A program made the position numbers and the translations under genes. This document shows, in pieces, positions 1-12,438 of a stretch of DNA of 64,000 nucleotides. The notes under the pieces were generated by a model. The model worked only from the letters and a program-made list of their open reading frames with translations, did not search any database and was not told where the DNA came from. The number at the start of each line of letters is the position of its first letter. The first letter of the stretch is position 1. The DNA comes from Petrosia ficiformis (taxonomy: Eukaryota > Porifera > Demospongiae > Haplosclerida > Petrosiidae): positions 6,173,577 through 6,237,576 of the forward strand of contig OX345644.1 of NCBI GenBank assembly GCA_947044365.1. The letters are read 5' to 3'.

Positions 1-1638
1 CTGTTGGTGTTTTACAAGCTGTTCTTTGCTACCAAACTTTCTTTTACACAGGAGACACACTAACTGTTGCCAGTCAATATGAGATGTTTCTCCTCCTCCT
101 CCTCCTCCTCCTCTGGTGACTGGTTCAACATTAATCTCCTCAGCTTGTGTTAATAAACTAGGTTTATCGTTACCAGCATCCTGTAGTAATAAAATACCAC
201 ATTCATCATTTACATACATGTATGCATATGTACAGTGTACCAGTGTAGGTATCAGATTTTTACCACTGTTACCACACAATGGGTGCACATGTGTAATATT
301 TACCAATATTGATATAGATAAAGCTATAGTTCAGGGTAAAATTAGAATTTCGAGAGAATACTAAAATGCTCACGGTTCTAACAGATAATATTATTGATCA
401 AAACCACTTTGTAAACATAATAAGGACATCATTATCTAACTCTAGAAACAGTTTTGGCTCAATCTGAAACGACTGATTTTGCAATGAAAATATCAGTACC
501 AAGGCTATAGTTCAGGGTAAAATTAGAATTTTGAGAGAATACTTAAATGCTCACGGTTCTAACAGATAATATTATTGATCAAAACCACTTTGTAAACATA
601 ATAAGGACATCATTATCTAACTCTAGAAACAGTTTCGGCTCAATCTGAAACGACTGATTTTGCAATGAAATTATCAGTACCAAGGCTATAGTTCAGGATA
701 AATTTGAATTTTGAGAGAATACTTAAATGCTCACGATTCTAACAGTATGTACATACAATTATACATGTACATGTATACCAAATGGTACATGTACACAGAT
801 ATAAACACACTACATTTACCTGTATACCAAATGGTACATGTGCATCCTTTTCAAACTCATTAGCAGAAGACATTTGCTGTTCAGCTAATAAAATCTGTTC
901 CTGTTCTACGACCTGATGTATTACTTGCTGTTGTATGGCTTTCTGAGTATTCACAGACTTAGCCCATCTTTCCATATCCTTTGCAATCTGTAATGTAATC
1001 CCATACTGTGAACATGTACTTGTAAGCGGATGTACATATACGTGTACATGTACATGTATATATTATGTATGTACATGTATTTGTATGTAATTTACACATA
1101 TACATGTACATGTAATATACACATGTACTTATAAGTTGATCTGTATGTACTAATGTACATGTAATGTATAGATAATTGTATATATATATACAGGGTTTTC
1201 CCCAGAAAATAAAAGTAGCGCGTAAGTGTGTGTGTGGCATGCGCCAGTTGGTTGTGGCAAAAGGAATTGTATAATGCATTATACACATTAGTTAAGAAAA
1301 TTAAACACACATCTAAACAATTCTCCAGTTTTACACATTTATTAGTTAAGACTATTAAACACATAAGATATCTAAACAATTCTCCGTACTGGGTATAACC
1401 AAGAGAATTCCTTTTCCCACTGAGTCTTGTAGCCAACTGCGTGTTTACTACAACCAGAAGGGCTCTTCAGCAGCTTGATCCAAGCGAGGTCTTTTTCCCA
1501 TTGTTATTTTATCACGTTGTACTAATTACGACGCATGCGCAGCAACATAGGGGCGTGGTCAAGTGACTTTAATTAGAATCAACCAAAAAAAAGTAGCGTG
1601 GCGGCGCGCCACGCTAACGCGCTGTGGGGAAAACCCTG

Positions 1639-1682
<44 letters not shown>

Positions 1683-4600
1683 CAAAATATATGTTACTTT
1701 TGAGCACAGTTACTAAACATCACCTTTTTAGCATTTTTTCCTGTTGAAGATATGGAAATATCTTTCTTCTTTTTCTCTAAAGAAAGTGAAATATATTCTA
1801 TTAGTAATAGTACCAGTCAATATCATCATCAGGACTCAATTTTCAATTTGAAGTACGTTGTGTGGGTGTGGTGATTAAAGGCACCATCAGTGCTATATTC
1901 TCCACATTGCACAATGAGCAGTGCTAGCTACATGAAAACTCATACAGCACTAAATGCACTCTATACTAGGAACTACATCTTCAGCTGCCTTGATGATTGT
2001 GAAGAACACAATATGTAGATATACATTGTTGAGATCATTCAACTTTTAGATTACCATAGTATAATCTAGTCTCGGTATCCGGCCCCTTTACACAGAGAGG
2101 AAGGGATCTGGTATGGCATGCATCATGGAGTTGTCTCCTTTCACAGAAATCTTGAGGAAACCGCATGCGTATTGTGTACCATCCTCTGTATGCAAAGGGG
2201 CAGGTACCAAGACTAAGTATAATCTTCATTACTACACATACATGTGTATAATACCATACCTTTAGTGTTGTTTACTGTTTCACTATCTGTACTAGTTTCA
2301 GTAACTATTGGGATTCTGTAAGTACAAGGTAAGTATCATAATTGATTATTAAGGTACATGTACATGTACATGTACACATACATGTACGTCTACAGGTAAT
2401 CATCTACATGTACATGTTCATGCTCATGTACATGTTCATGTACATGTAGATTGTACACTCAGGTTTTGGGACACTCAAGAAAAATGAAGATTATCTCTAC
2501 ATTCATATACATATACATGTATACATGTAGTACCTGACTTTATTAAGTTTACATACTATGACGGGAACCACACTCTTAATAAGGTGATACTTGGAACTGT
2601 ACTTCTAAGTAGTACTACAGTACTACTTTGTACTGTAATCATAGTAATGTGTGAATTCCCTTTACATTTGTATGTGATAGCATAGTACTAATGTGTAATA
2701 CTTGTACTGTGTAGTACATGTACATTCAAAGTACAGTGTACTTCACTCACAAAGTACACTGTAGTCAATGGAAGTACATGTACGGTGATAGCTTAATAAT
2801 GTCAGGTACTATACAATGTAGATGCCTTTAATAAACAGCATACATGTAACTAGATACAATGTACATGTACATGTGTAGTATATTTGAAGTACAGTGATAG
2901 CTTAATAATGTCAGGTACTATATAATGTAGATGCCTTTAATAAACAGCATACATGTAACTAGATACATGTACATGTACATGTGTAGTATATTTGAAGTAC
3001 AGTGATAGCTTAATAATGTCAGGTACTATACAATGTAGATGCCTTTAATAAACAGCATACATGTAACTAGATACATGTACATGTACATGTGTAGTATATT
3101 TGAAGTACAGTGATAGCTTAATAATGTCAGGTACTATACAATGTAGATGCCTTTAATAAACAGCATACATGTAACTAGATATAATGTACATGTATATAAT
3201 GATTTATGATTATGAATTAATATTGAGTCATACCCTTCAGCTGTTACTGGAATATAAGCTTGTTTAGCGGCATCATAATAACAATACTGTCCAGTTTGAC
3301 TGTTATAATGATACTATAGAATATAAATAAATGAATATATTGTATACAGTACATGTATTAGTATATAATACATGTACATGTACTAATGTATTGTATACAG
3401 TACATGTATTAGTATATAATACATGTACATGTACTAATGTGTTGTATACAGTACATGTACTAATGTATTGTATACAGTACATGTATTAGTATATAATACA
3501 TGTACATGTACTAATGTATTGTATACAGTACATGTATTAGTATATAATACATGTACATGTACTAATGTATTGTATACAGTACATGTATTAGTATATAATA
3601 CATGTACATGTACTAATGTGTTGTATACAGTACATGTACTAATGTATTGTATACAGGTACATGTACATGTACTAATGTCAGTACATGTACATGTACTGTA
3701 TACAGTACATGTACTAATGTGTTGTATACAGTACATGTACTAACGTATTGTATACAGGTACATGTACATGTACATGTACTAATGTATTGTATGCAGTACA
3801 TGTACATGTACTAATGTATTGTATGCAGTACATGTACATGTAGTAATGTATTGTATGCAGTACATGTGTATTAATGTGTTGTATATAGTACATGTACATG
3901 TACTAATGTATTGTATATAGTACATGTACTAATGAATGGTATACAGTACATGTACATGTACATGTACATGTAGTAATGTATTGTATACAGTACATGTATA
4001 TGTAGTAATTTTTTGAATACAGTACATGTACTAATGAATGGTATACAGTACATGTACATGTAGTAATGTATTGTATACAGTACATGTATAGTAGTTCACC
4101 TGTGTGCTTGCATCATAGTATAGTCCAGTAGTAGTGTCATAATAGAATCCAGATGTAGAGTCATATAGATATGTTGATGGCATACATGTACCTGTACATG
4201 TACACACATCATTACAATTTGGTAAATTAGTATACATACACGTACATAAGTAATTATGTACTTAATTCGTAGGAATTTAAATAAAAATGATTGAACAAGT
4301 GTATATAGAGAAAAAAAACATCCCTATGATTGCTTTATAAACCTATGACTGCTTTGTGGTGTCCAGCATTCAGTAATCATGACTGATTTTATCATGCCTG
4401 AAACACATCAGCCTATTATAGTTATTATCTACTCTCCTTACCTTTTAAAGGACCTTGTAGAACTTTAGAAATATATTTTAGGTAGAATAGCTTGCTATTA
4501 GTTTCAGTTTCTGCGTAAGCTACAAGCAACTTTCCTTCTTCTGGTCTGTAGACTCTGTACTACTCTGTAGAGCTTGAGCGCGCGTTCTATTACACACCAT

Positions 4601-7600
4601 GCCCATTTATTGACCAAGCCCCCGGGAATGATGCAACTTCCTTAACTACGTATACAACGCATAGTCGAGCAAGTGGACACAAGAATATAAATATATATAC
4701 AAAGTGTATATAGATTCAACCCCGTGGAAAGCAATCATAGGGATGGCCCTACGGACCATAAAAATAAGTAAACATTTCCTTACAATACACTAAACAATTA
4801 TACATGTAGATACAATTATATAAACCATTCTCACCATCCTGTTCAGTTCCTTCTGTTGTTGTATTCTCTGTAGTTTGAGTATCTAAAAGTATAAAAAATT
4901 TAAAGAGCAAAGCTAAACACTGGTACAGTAATACTGAGACTTGACTACTGGACTAGTGGTCTGGCTACTGGACTAGTGGTCTGACTGCTGGACTTAGTAC
5001 TGGGCTAGACAGACACTAGTAACAGTACATGTATAAGTATGATTAACAACATGTGATAATTAAACACAAAGGCTCCTATAATTATACATAATAATTATAT
5101 ATTATTAGTATAATGTACATATACATTTCATCAATACACAATCATAATTACCTGTATCCATGACATTCTGATGAGCAATTGAAGAAAATATTTTTTAATA
5201 ATGGAAAGATAGTAAAAAAACATAGTGAATTTAATATTATGATGTATTAATCCAGTATGAACCACAGGAAAGACTATGATATAAAAATGGGTCTCATTAA
5301 CACTTAAATTTTAAATACACATAGGAACCGAGACAGGCTGTGAGCTAATTAAAAAAAAATGAGTCTAGATTACAACAGTGGGTTGTGATATTACATGTAT
5401 GTACATGTACATGAAAACAAATAGAAATGAGCTGAAAAGAACAATACAATTAATATAATACATGTACATGCACTCTACATATACATGTACATGCACTCAA
5501 ATATAATACATGTACATGTACTTTCAAATATAATACTGTAACATGTACATGTACTCTCAAATATAATACATGTACATGTATTCTCAAATATAATACATGT
5601 ACAATGTACATGTACATGTACTCTCAAATATAATACATGTACATGTACTTTCAAATATAATACTGTAACATGTACATGTACTCTCAAATATAATACATGT
5701 ACATGTATTCTCAAATATAATACATGTACAATGTACATGTACATGTACTCTCAAATATAATACATGTACATGTACTCTCAAATATAATACATGTACATGT
5801 ATTCTCAAATATAATACATGTATTCTCAAATATAATACATGTACATGTACTCTCAAATATAATACATGTACATGTATTCTCAAATATAATACATGTACAT
5901 GTATTCTCAAATATAATACATGTACATGTACTCTCAAATATAATACATGTACATGTACTCTCAAATATAATACATGTACATGTACTCTCAAATATAATAC
6001 ATGTACATGTATTCTCAAATATAATACATGTATTCTCAAATATAATACATGTACATGTACTCTCAAATATAATACATGTACATGTACTCTCAAATATAAT
6101 ACATGTACATGTACTCTCAAATATAATATATGTACATGTACTCTCAAATATAATACATGTACATGTATTCTCAAATATAATACATGTACATGTATTCTCA
6201 AATATAATACATGTACATGTATTCTCAAATATAATACATGTACATGTACTCTCAAATATAATACATGTACATGTATTCTCAAATATAATACATGTACATG
6301 TACTCTCCAACATGTACATGTACACATGTATTATTCACCTGTTGTGTAGTTGATTCATCAGATGTGTTCATACAGGATTGAATATAAGCAGCTTGTTGTT
6401 GTTTCTGCCAAGTACGTCTCTGCATATTCTGAAATAAGATTAAACTCTCTTTATATACAATTATAATTTAGACATTGTTATACATGTACATGCTTATAAT
6501 ACGTACACGCACACATACATACTATATATATGTATTGTACACGTACATGTACATGTATATACATGTATATATATGTATATGTACATGTAACTAAACTCAC
6601 CATGGCTTGTGCTTGTTCTATAGCAGCTGCTGCAATTGCATTTGTACTGAAATTAAAACAAGGTAATTAATAAATTAATGATGTAGTGTACATGTACATG
6701 TATGTATAGTGATTATATTATAGAGTGTACATGTACATATGTGTATATGTAGATTATGTACATGTACATGTATGTACAGTATAGTGATTATATTATAGAG
6801 TATACATGTACATATGTGTATATGTAGATTATGTACATGTACATGTATGTATAGTGATTATATTATAGAGTGTACATGTACATATGTGTATATGTAGATT
6901 ATGTACATGTACATGTATGTATAGTGATTATATTATACAGTGTACATACATGTACATGTACATATGTGTATATGTAGATTATGTACATGTATGTACATGT
7001 ATGTATAATGATTTATATTATAGAGTGTACATGTACGTATGTAGTGAGTGTGTTATACATGTACAGAGATTTATATTACAGTGTTAATACTTATACATGT
7101 ACATGTATACATGTGGTTTATGAGATATATTGTATAATACCACGGTTTAGGTTGTCCACTGTTCTGACGTGCATATGAAGCATTCACTATAGAATAATAT
7201 AATAATAGTATATAATTTACATATACATATTGCATAACATGTACATGTACACATGTATATATATATTGTATAATTATTATACATGTACATGTAGTAACAT
7301 GAATGCCAACAATAATAATTTGCAATGTTAAAATGATCACCTCTTCTTCCATCAATGAAAAATGCTGGATATTGATCCTGAATACACTTGTTAAGTTCAG
7401 CTGCATCCTGACAAAGGGACAGAGATAGATAGACAGAGAGAGATAGGGAGAGACAGACAAAAGAGAGGTACAGAGGGAGAGAGTGAGATAGATAGACAGA
7501 AGAGAATACATGCACATGCAAATTGTACATAAAAAACAACACAGTACTACAAATAGAATATACATGTACATGTACAATGTATATTAGTTGATAGTACATG

Positions 7601-10600
7601 TACATGTATATTAGTTGATAGTATATGTACATGTATATTAGATGTACATGTATATTAGTTGATAGTACATGTACATGTATATGTATATTAGTTGATAGTA
7701 CATGTATATTAGTTGATAGTACATGTACATGTATATTGATATACATGTACGTTAGTTAATAGTACATGTACATGTATATTAGTTAATAGTACATGTACAT
7801 GTATATTAGTTGATAGTACATGTACATGTATATTAGTTGATAGTTGATAGTACATGTACATGTATATTAGTTGATAGTACATGTACATGTATATTAGTTG
7901 ATAGTACATGTACATGACATGTACATGTATATTAGTTGATAGTACATGTACATGTATATTAGTTGATAGTACATATGTTATCTGAAAGAAAGAAAGCAAG
8001 AAAGAAAGAAAGAAAGACAGACACCTGAGAAAATGGAAAAATGAAAAATGAGAGTTGCCTCAGGTGGGATTCGAACCCACGACACTCTGTATTCCAGACA
8101 GATGCTCTACCAAATGAGCTACCCAGGCAGCTCAGCTGGCAGGGTTCGAATACTAGGCTTTTAGGTGAAGGCCGGGGTAATGAAACCACCAAAGACACCA
8201 ACACCATGTACATGTATATTAGTTGATAGTACATGTACATGTATATTAGTTGATGCTCACCTCTGGAGTATTAGTTTCAACAAAACAGAATCTTCTTGAT
8301 GTGTTAGTAGCTTTATCTCTTATTAATCTAATATCTTTTATAAATATTTTACTAATGTCTGCTATACCCTTTTGAATCTATAATGAAGAAATACAGATAC
8401 ATTATAATATACATGTATACACATGTACACGGGTATGATATAATATGTACATGTACATGTATATGGGCACTCATAATTATATACACATACATGTACATGT
8501 ACATGTACAAGATCAAAACCCAGTTGCATTGTACATGTACATGTATATATTCATCTGTTCAATCTTAGTCTATAGGTACATGCAGGTGCTGTACACATAC
8601 ATTATGTACATGTACTTATTCATCCATCATGCATCCATCCATTCATCCATGCATCCATCATCCATCCATCCATTCATCCATTCATCCATCCATCCATCCA
8701 TCATCCATCCATTCATCCATCAGTTTTTACTTAGTCTATATGTACATGCATGTACTGTACATATACATGTACATGTATTTTATCTATCCATCCATCCACA
8801 TCCATCCATCCATCCATTCATCCATCCATCATCCATCCATCCATTCATCCATCCATCCATCCATTCATCCATCTATCCATCTTACAGATTCTTCCGTGGA
8901 GAGAGCATCTAGACCTCTGAATATCAGAACTATGAACAAACAGTCAAAAGAAAAAAAAAGAGAAAAAGTTATCAAAATATGTTTCTCAGACATTGACAAC
9001 CAAAAAGAACATCAAAGAAGAATTGAGTTCAGCAGCTGATTAAAGTTTAGAATATTCAAGGTAAATATATACACTGGTTCTGGTAATTTCTATACTGGTT
9101 CTGGTATATTTTAAATTTGAAACTACATATACTAAATGTAGGTTCAAGTTTCATGCAGTAATGATTGGTGTAGTTTGATGATGAGAGGCTGAGGTATGGA
9201 GTACCATTAGATGGAGGGGCATTCTTGTCTTCTTCTGCTTCCATTTCAGGAATGAGTCCTGATCTTCTATCTTCATGGAGACTGTCTGATTCTGAGAGAG
9301 AGAGAGAGATGCTGAACATTGTACATGTATATGAAGTTCTATACTCAAGTAATATGTATACTGAACATTTACAGTACATGTGACTGTATGTACAGTACAT
9401 AGTACAGTACATGTGACTGTATGTACATTGTATAGTACATGTGACTGTATGTACATTGTACAGTACATGTGACTGTATGTACAATACATTGTACAGTACA
9501 TGTAACTGTATGTACATGTACATTGTACAGTACATGTGACTGTATGTACATGTACATTGTACAGTACATGTGACTGTATGTACATTGTATAGTACATTGT
9601 ACTGTACTGTACATATACACGAACATGTATGTACAATTTATATTGATACTAACCTACACGAGGACAATCACAAGTCAAGCAAACTGTCCTTCTTGAGAAA
9701 TTAAGAGTACCACACTAAAATGAAAACAACATGTTATAAATAATAACATAATAATCAGTGTAGTACTGCCATTTTGTTATAAGGGGTGTGGTCTCACATT
9801 AATTGCTTTTTCTATAATGTAAAACATACACAATTGTACTAAGGCATTTAAGAAGGGTTCTAATCTCTTCAAGAAACTATCATCCACCCCCCAGACTGCC
9901 ATGCTCTACAGGTACAAGAAGGTTGCTTAACATTTGTGGTCTAAGCATCAAACTCGAAAAGGACGTTCATGTAGACCAACATCCTACATGTATTTGAGTG
10001 GAAAGAACGCTTGATGCTTGGAGCAGAGTGCTACACCATTCTATCTTCTTAGTTCACTGGTAATTAATGATATTCACTTCTAACTTTAACAACAATATAT
10101 TAATGATAACAGTATTGTAATATGAGTGAACCATTTACATGTAAGTACAGTGTACATGTAGTATAGATGGGTGTGGCTAAGTCCAATGATGTACACATGT
10201 ACAATGTATATGTACACTCTAGTAAGAGCATTATATAATTACCTTGAAACAATTCCAATCAGACCACTTTACATCTCTTCTCTTTTTATCACTATGATCC
10301 ATAGATCTGTGATGACTGAACTCTACATTCACTTTACAACCTCTCACTTCAAAACCATTCTAAAAGATAACAATTCATTACATGCATGTACATGTATATG
10401 TACATGTATATATACATGTACAATAACCATACACAATCTTGTTAGTATAATATAGGGGCTTACTTTATTAGCTGACAACCATTTTGCAGAATCATCAGTT
10501 GTATAGAATTCAACAAATGCATAATTACTAGTACCTATGAAATGAGACACATGAACATGTACATGTATGATTGTATATATACATGTACATGTACATGCAT

Positions 10601-12217
10601 GATTGTATATATACATGTACATGTACGATTGTATATATACATGTACATGTACGAGTGTATATATACATGTATAATTGTATATATACATGTACATTGTACA
10701 TGTATGATTGTATATATACATGTACATGTATGAGTGTACATATACATGTACATGTATGATTGTATATATACATGTACATGTATAATTGTATATATACATG
10801 TACATGTACATGACATACAGTAGTTAATTATGTACAGCTGTAATGAAGGTACATTCAGCAATTTCATACAGAAATTTGATTGAATTACACATTCGCAATT
10901 ACACAATGTACATGTACATGTATTGTTTCTACATGTACATGTACTTATACATGTACACGTATGTACATGTAGATGAACAGACATACCTTCTCTAGTATTA
11001 ATAAGTCTTATATCTCTTATATAAGACATTGTAGATCCAAGAGCTTGTGTCAACTATTAGAATACAATTCATATTCACGATGACCTCAAATTAGGACTTT
11101 ATATGTAACATAGTATATAGTTTAATGTCATAAGATTAATACATGATTATACTGTAACATACACATGTATAAAGTAGGGACTAACATGTTCTTTAAGCAC
11201 AGATGATGATAGGTTCCTAAACATTACAACAGGTCCAGGCTGAACAGCACTTCTTTGATTGCTACCTCTAAATAAAATAGTAACGGTATAAAACTATGAT
11301 GTGCATAAGACATTCTTCAAGTTGATAATTTACAAGACATATATACATGTAGATGTAGATATCAAATAGTAATTAGTATAATATACATGTATATGCACCT
11401 GCCATCAATTCTGTTGTGATCATGTGATATACATGTGATATACATGTGACATGCATGTGTATATTTAGTATAAATACATGTACTCATCAACAATTCTATT
11501 GTCATCATGTAATATACATGTGACATGCATGTGTACATTTAGTATAAATACATGTACTCATCAACAATTCTATTGTCATCATGTGATATACATGTACATG
11601 TGGCATGCATGTGTATGTTTAGTATCAACAATTCTATTGTCATCATGTGATATACATGTGACAAGCATGTGTACATTTAGTTTAAATACATGTACTCATC
11701 AACAATTCTATTTTCATCATGTGATATACATGTGACATGCATGTACATGTACATTTAGTATAATTACCTGTCATCACTTCTGCTATCATTGTATTTATAA
11801 TCATCGTAATCTCTGTCATCATACTAATAATAAGATAATATAAATGTACTATCATTATTAATATACATACATGTACATGTATATATGCATGGTGTAAGGG
11901 TTACAAATTTACATGTATAATTGTACATTTATAAATATGGAAATTTCTTGTCTTACAACTAATGACATGTTCATTTAGTACAAATATACACATACCCTTC
12001 TACTACGACGATGCCACTGGTCTTTACTTCTTCGATCTGATCTTGAACGACTTCTGGAATGACTTCTGGAACGACTTCTAGAATAACTTCTCGACCTGCT
12101 TCTTGATCTGTCCCGATGTCTACTTCGTGAATGTCTATATTCAGGACTGAAAATGAAAAGAAAAGAATATTTTTCAATGCTTACAACCAAATGAAAAACC
12201 TACCTTCTAGAAGACAT
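1..12217 (-). CDS. RBM5/RBM10-like RNA-binding protein, 23 exons, C-terminus beyond the left edge
   Basis: Probable nuclear pre-mRNA splicing factor of the RBM5/6/10 family. Exons: 12204-12217, 11996-12146, 11768-11823, 11186-11267, 10987-11053, 10464-10534, 10243-10359, 9654-9714, 9205-9291, 8886-8929, 8261-8377, 7341-7407, 7141-7186, 6601-6646, 6339-6428, 5152-5167, 4835-4882, 4100-4191, 3234-3313, 2260-2315, 1724-1776, 820-987, 1-180. All joins are GT-AG with matching phase, giving exactly 603 codons. Domains in order: Arg/Ser-rich N-terminus (about 10-50); RRM1 from [10 protein letters not shown] (about 85-170); RanBP2 zinc finger [17 protein letters not shown] (about 180-205); RRM2 from VLIFRGL (about 236-330); OCRE repeats [20 protein letters not shown] (about 400-445); MERWAKS; then C2H2 start [14 protein letters not shown] cut at base 1. 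The G-patch expected in the family must lie outside. The order is diagnostic; RBM5 and RBM10 cannot be told apart. A 16-nt micro-exon (5152-5167) is unusual. The exons are islands between minisatellites. Confidence 0.9.
321..745. repeat. 180-bp tandem repeat, about 2.3 copies
   Basis: Copies begin near 321, 501 and 682 with the same text (ctatagttcagg, then gctcacggttctaacag). They lie in the last in-window intron of the RBM gene. A diverged relative sits at about 23925-24130 in the focadhesin gene, so this is a dispersed element that has duplicated locally. Confidence 0.8.
1191..1638. mobile_element. MITE with CAGGGTTTTCCCC terminal inverted repeats
   Basis: The element starts with CAGGGTTTTCCCCAG and ends with its inverse CTGTGGGGAAAACCCTG, both ends embedded in TA-rich microsatellite (TA target duplication). 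It is about 448 bp, GC-richer than its surroundings, with an internal near-tandem duplication at 1285-1385 and a GC palindrome near 1595-1620. No transposase is seen, so it is non-autonomous. Confidence 0.75.
2058..2224. mobile_element. Short foldback element with about 40-bp inverted termini
   Basis: The left arm (about 2058-2100, containing TAGTCTCGGTATCCGGCCCC) and the right arm (about 2182-2224) are imperfect inverses over about 40 bp, leaving a short loop. It lies in the RBM intron between 1777 and 2259. Confidence 0.65.
2770..3195. repeat. Tandem repeat of about 110 bp, four copies
   Basis: The phrase gtgatagcttaataatgtca recurs at about 2785, 2889, 3001 and 3111 with near-identical spacers ending in TACATGTACATG blocks of different length. 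It is intronic in the RBM gene. Confidence 0.85.
3335..4095. repeat. Minisatellite of TACATG / GTATTGTATACAGTACATG units
   Basis: About 25 imperfect units combining ctaatgtattgtatacag with one to four TACATG blocks. The array fills the intron between the two OCRE exons (3234-3313 and 4100-4191) and runs almost to both splice sites. Confidence 0.85.
4319..4745. mobile_element. MITE with CATCCCTATGATTGCTTT inverted ends
   Basis: The left end CATCCCTATGATTGCTTT (4319-4336) is matched by its inverse AAAGCAATCATAGGGATG at the right end (about 4728-4745). The interior is GC-richer than the flanks and has no transposase. Solo or degraded ends of the same family occur near 22950 (caatcatagggacac), 41720 and 61660. 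Confidence 0.7.
5450..6320. repeat. 27-bp minisatellite, about 30 copies
   Basis: The unit is a TACATGTACATG block followed by tactctcaaatataa (or tattctcaaatataa). Because 27 is a multiple of three it creates long spurious open frames on both strands. It lies in the RBM intron between exons 5152-5167 and 6339-6428. Confidence 0.95.
6685..7060. repeat. 72-bp minisatellite, about five copies
   Basis: The unit contains gtgattatattatagagtg, gtacatatgtgtatatgtag and TACATGTACATG. It is intronic in the RBM gene. Confidence 0.85.
7560..8256. repeat. 27-bp minisatellite interrupted by a SINE
   Basis: The unit tagttgatagtacatgtacatgtatat is repeated about 14 times before 7975 and resumes at about 8208 for two more copies. 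A tRNA-derived element sits between the two parts, so it inserted into an existing array. Confidence 0.9.
7979..8207 (-). mobile_element. tRNA-derived SINE
   Basis: On the minus strand a tRNA-like head (8056-8128) folds with a D arm (GCTC/GAGC), an anticodon arm (TCTGT/ACAGA) and a T arm (GTGGG/CCCAC). It carries an A box (TAGCTCATTTGG) and a perfect B box (GGTTCGAATCC). The acceptor stem has a G-G mismatch. The loop would give anticodon GGA (serine) but the long variable arm of tRNA-Ser is absent. A non-tRNA body and a TTTC-repeat tail follow on the left. This is a SINE rather than a working tRNA gene. Confidence 0.75.
8620..8882. repeat. CATC/CATT tetranucleotide microsatellite
   Basis: Runs of catccatccattcat are interrupted at about 8722-8790 by non-repeat sequence. 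The array ends directly at the donor side of the RBM exon 8886-8929. Confidence 0.95.
9365..9620. repeat. Minisatellite of about 28 bp, eight copies
   Basis: Units read gtacagtacatgtgactgta followed by tgtacatt with small variants. It is intronic in the RBM gene. Confidence 0.85.
10545..10815. repeat. 26-bp minisatellite, about nine copies
   Basis: The unit is gattgtatatatacatgtacatgtat with single-base variants. It fills the intron between RBM exons 10464-10534 and 10987-11053. Confidence 0.85.
11075..11160. mobile_element. Fragment of a dispersed MITE family (copy 1)
   Basis: Contains attcacgatgacct, ggactttatatgta and taatacatgattatactgtaac, shared with the copies at 47419-47690 and 62195-62390. 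Only the left half is present here. Confidence 0.6.
11400..11765. repeat. Minisatellite of about 85 bp, five copies
   Basis: Units contain catgtgatatacatgtgaca, tgcatgtg, atttagtataaatacatg and caacaattctattgtcatc. Intronic, ending at the donor of the RBM exon 11768-11823. Confidence 0.85.
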
Positions 12218-12438
12218 TTTGTTGTGCAATTACCAAATTACTTTTCTAATTATTCGTATAAATAATAATTATTATAATTAGCCGCGTAGCCGGCCTAGCG
12301 CGTTAGTTTTCGGCAAAAATATGTATACTATTATTATTATTGTTATACATTGTGAGATAAGAGAAGGAATTAAAAATATTATTATGATTATTATTATAAT
12401 TATAATTATGATTATATATTATCAATAATATCAATCAG
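12218..12438 (-). promoter_or_regulatory. Short intergenic interval: RBM 5' flank and FEM1-like 3' flank
   Basis: Only 221 bp separate the RBM start codon from the FEM1-like stop codon. The interval is AT-rich except for a small CpG-bearing patch (about 12281-12305, gccgcgtagccggcctagcg) that is the likely core of the RBM promoter. No TATA box at a convincing distance was seen. The role is inferred from position. Confidence 0.4.

Noticed and set aside
5450..6320. CRISPR array
   Set aside because: Units are contiguous with no unique spacers, in an animal intron. The same applies to the 54-bp array at 55877.
5584..6327. 247- and 204-codon open frames (HVHVLYLRI / CTCIIFEN repeats)
   Set aside because: Pure translation of the 27-bp minisatellite, whose unit is a multiple of three and therefore open in several frames. 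It is intronic to the RBM gene.
8056..8128. tRNA-Ser (GGA) gene
   Set aside because: The cloverleaf and boxes are recognisable, but the long variable arm of tRNA-Ser is missing, the acceptor stem has a mismatch, and the sequence continues into a SINE body with a simple-repeat tail.
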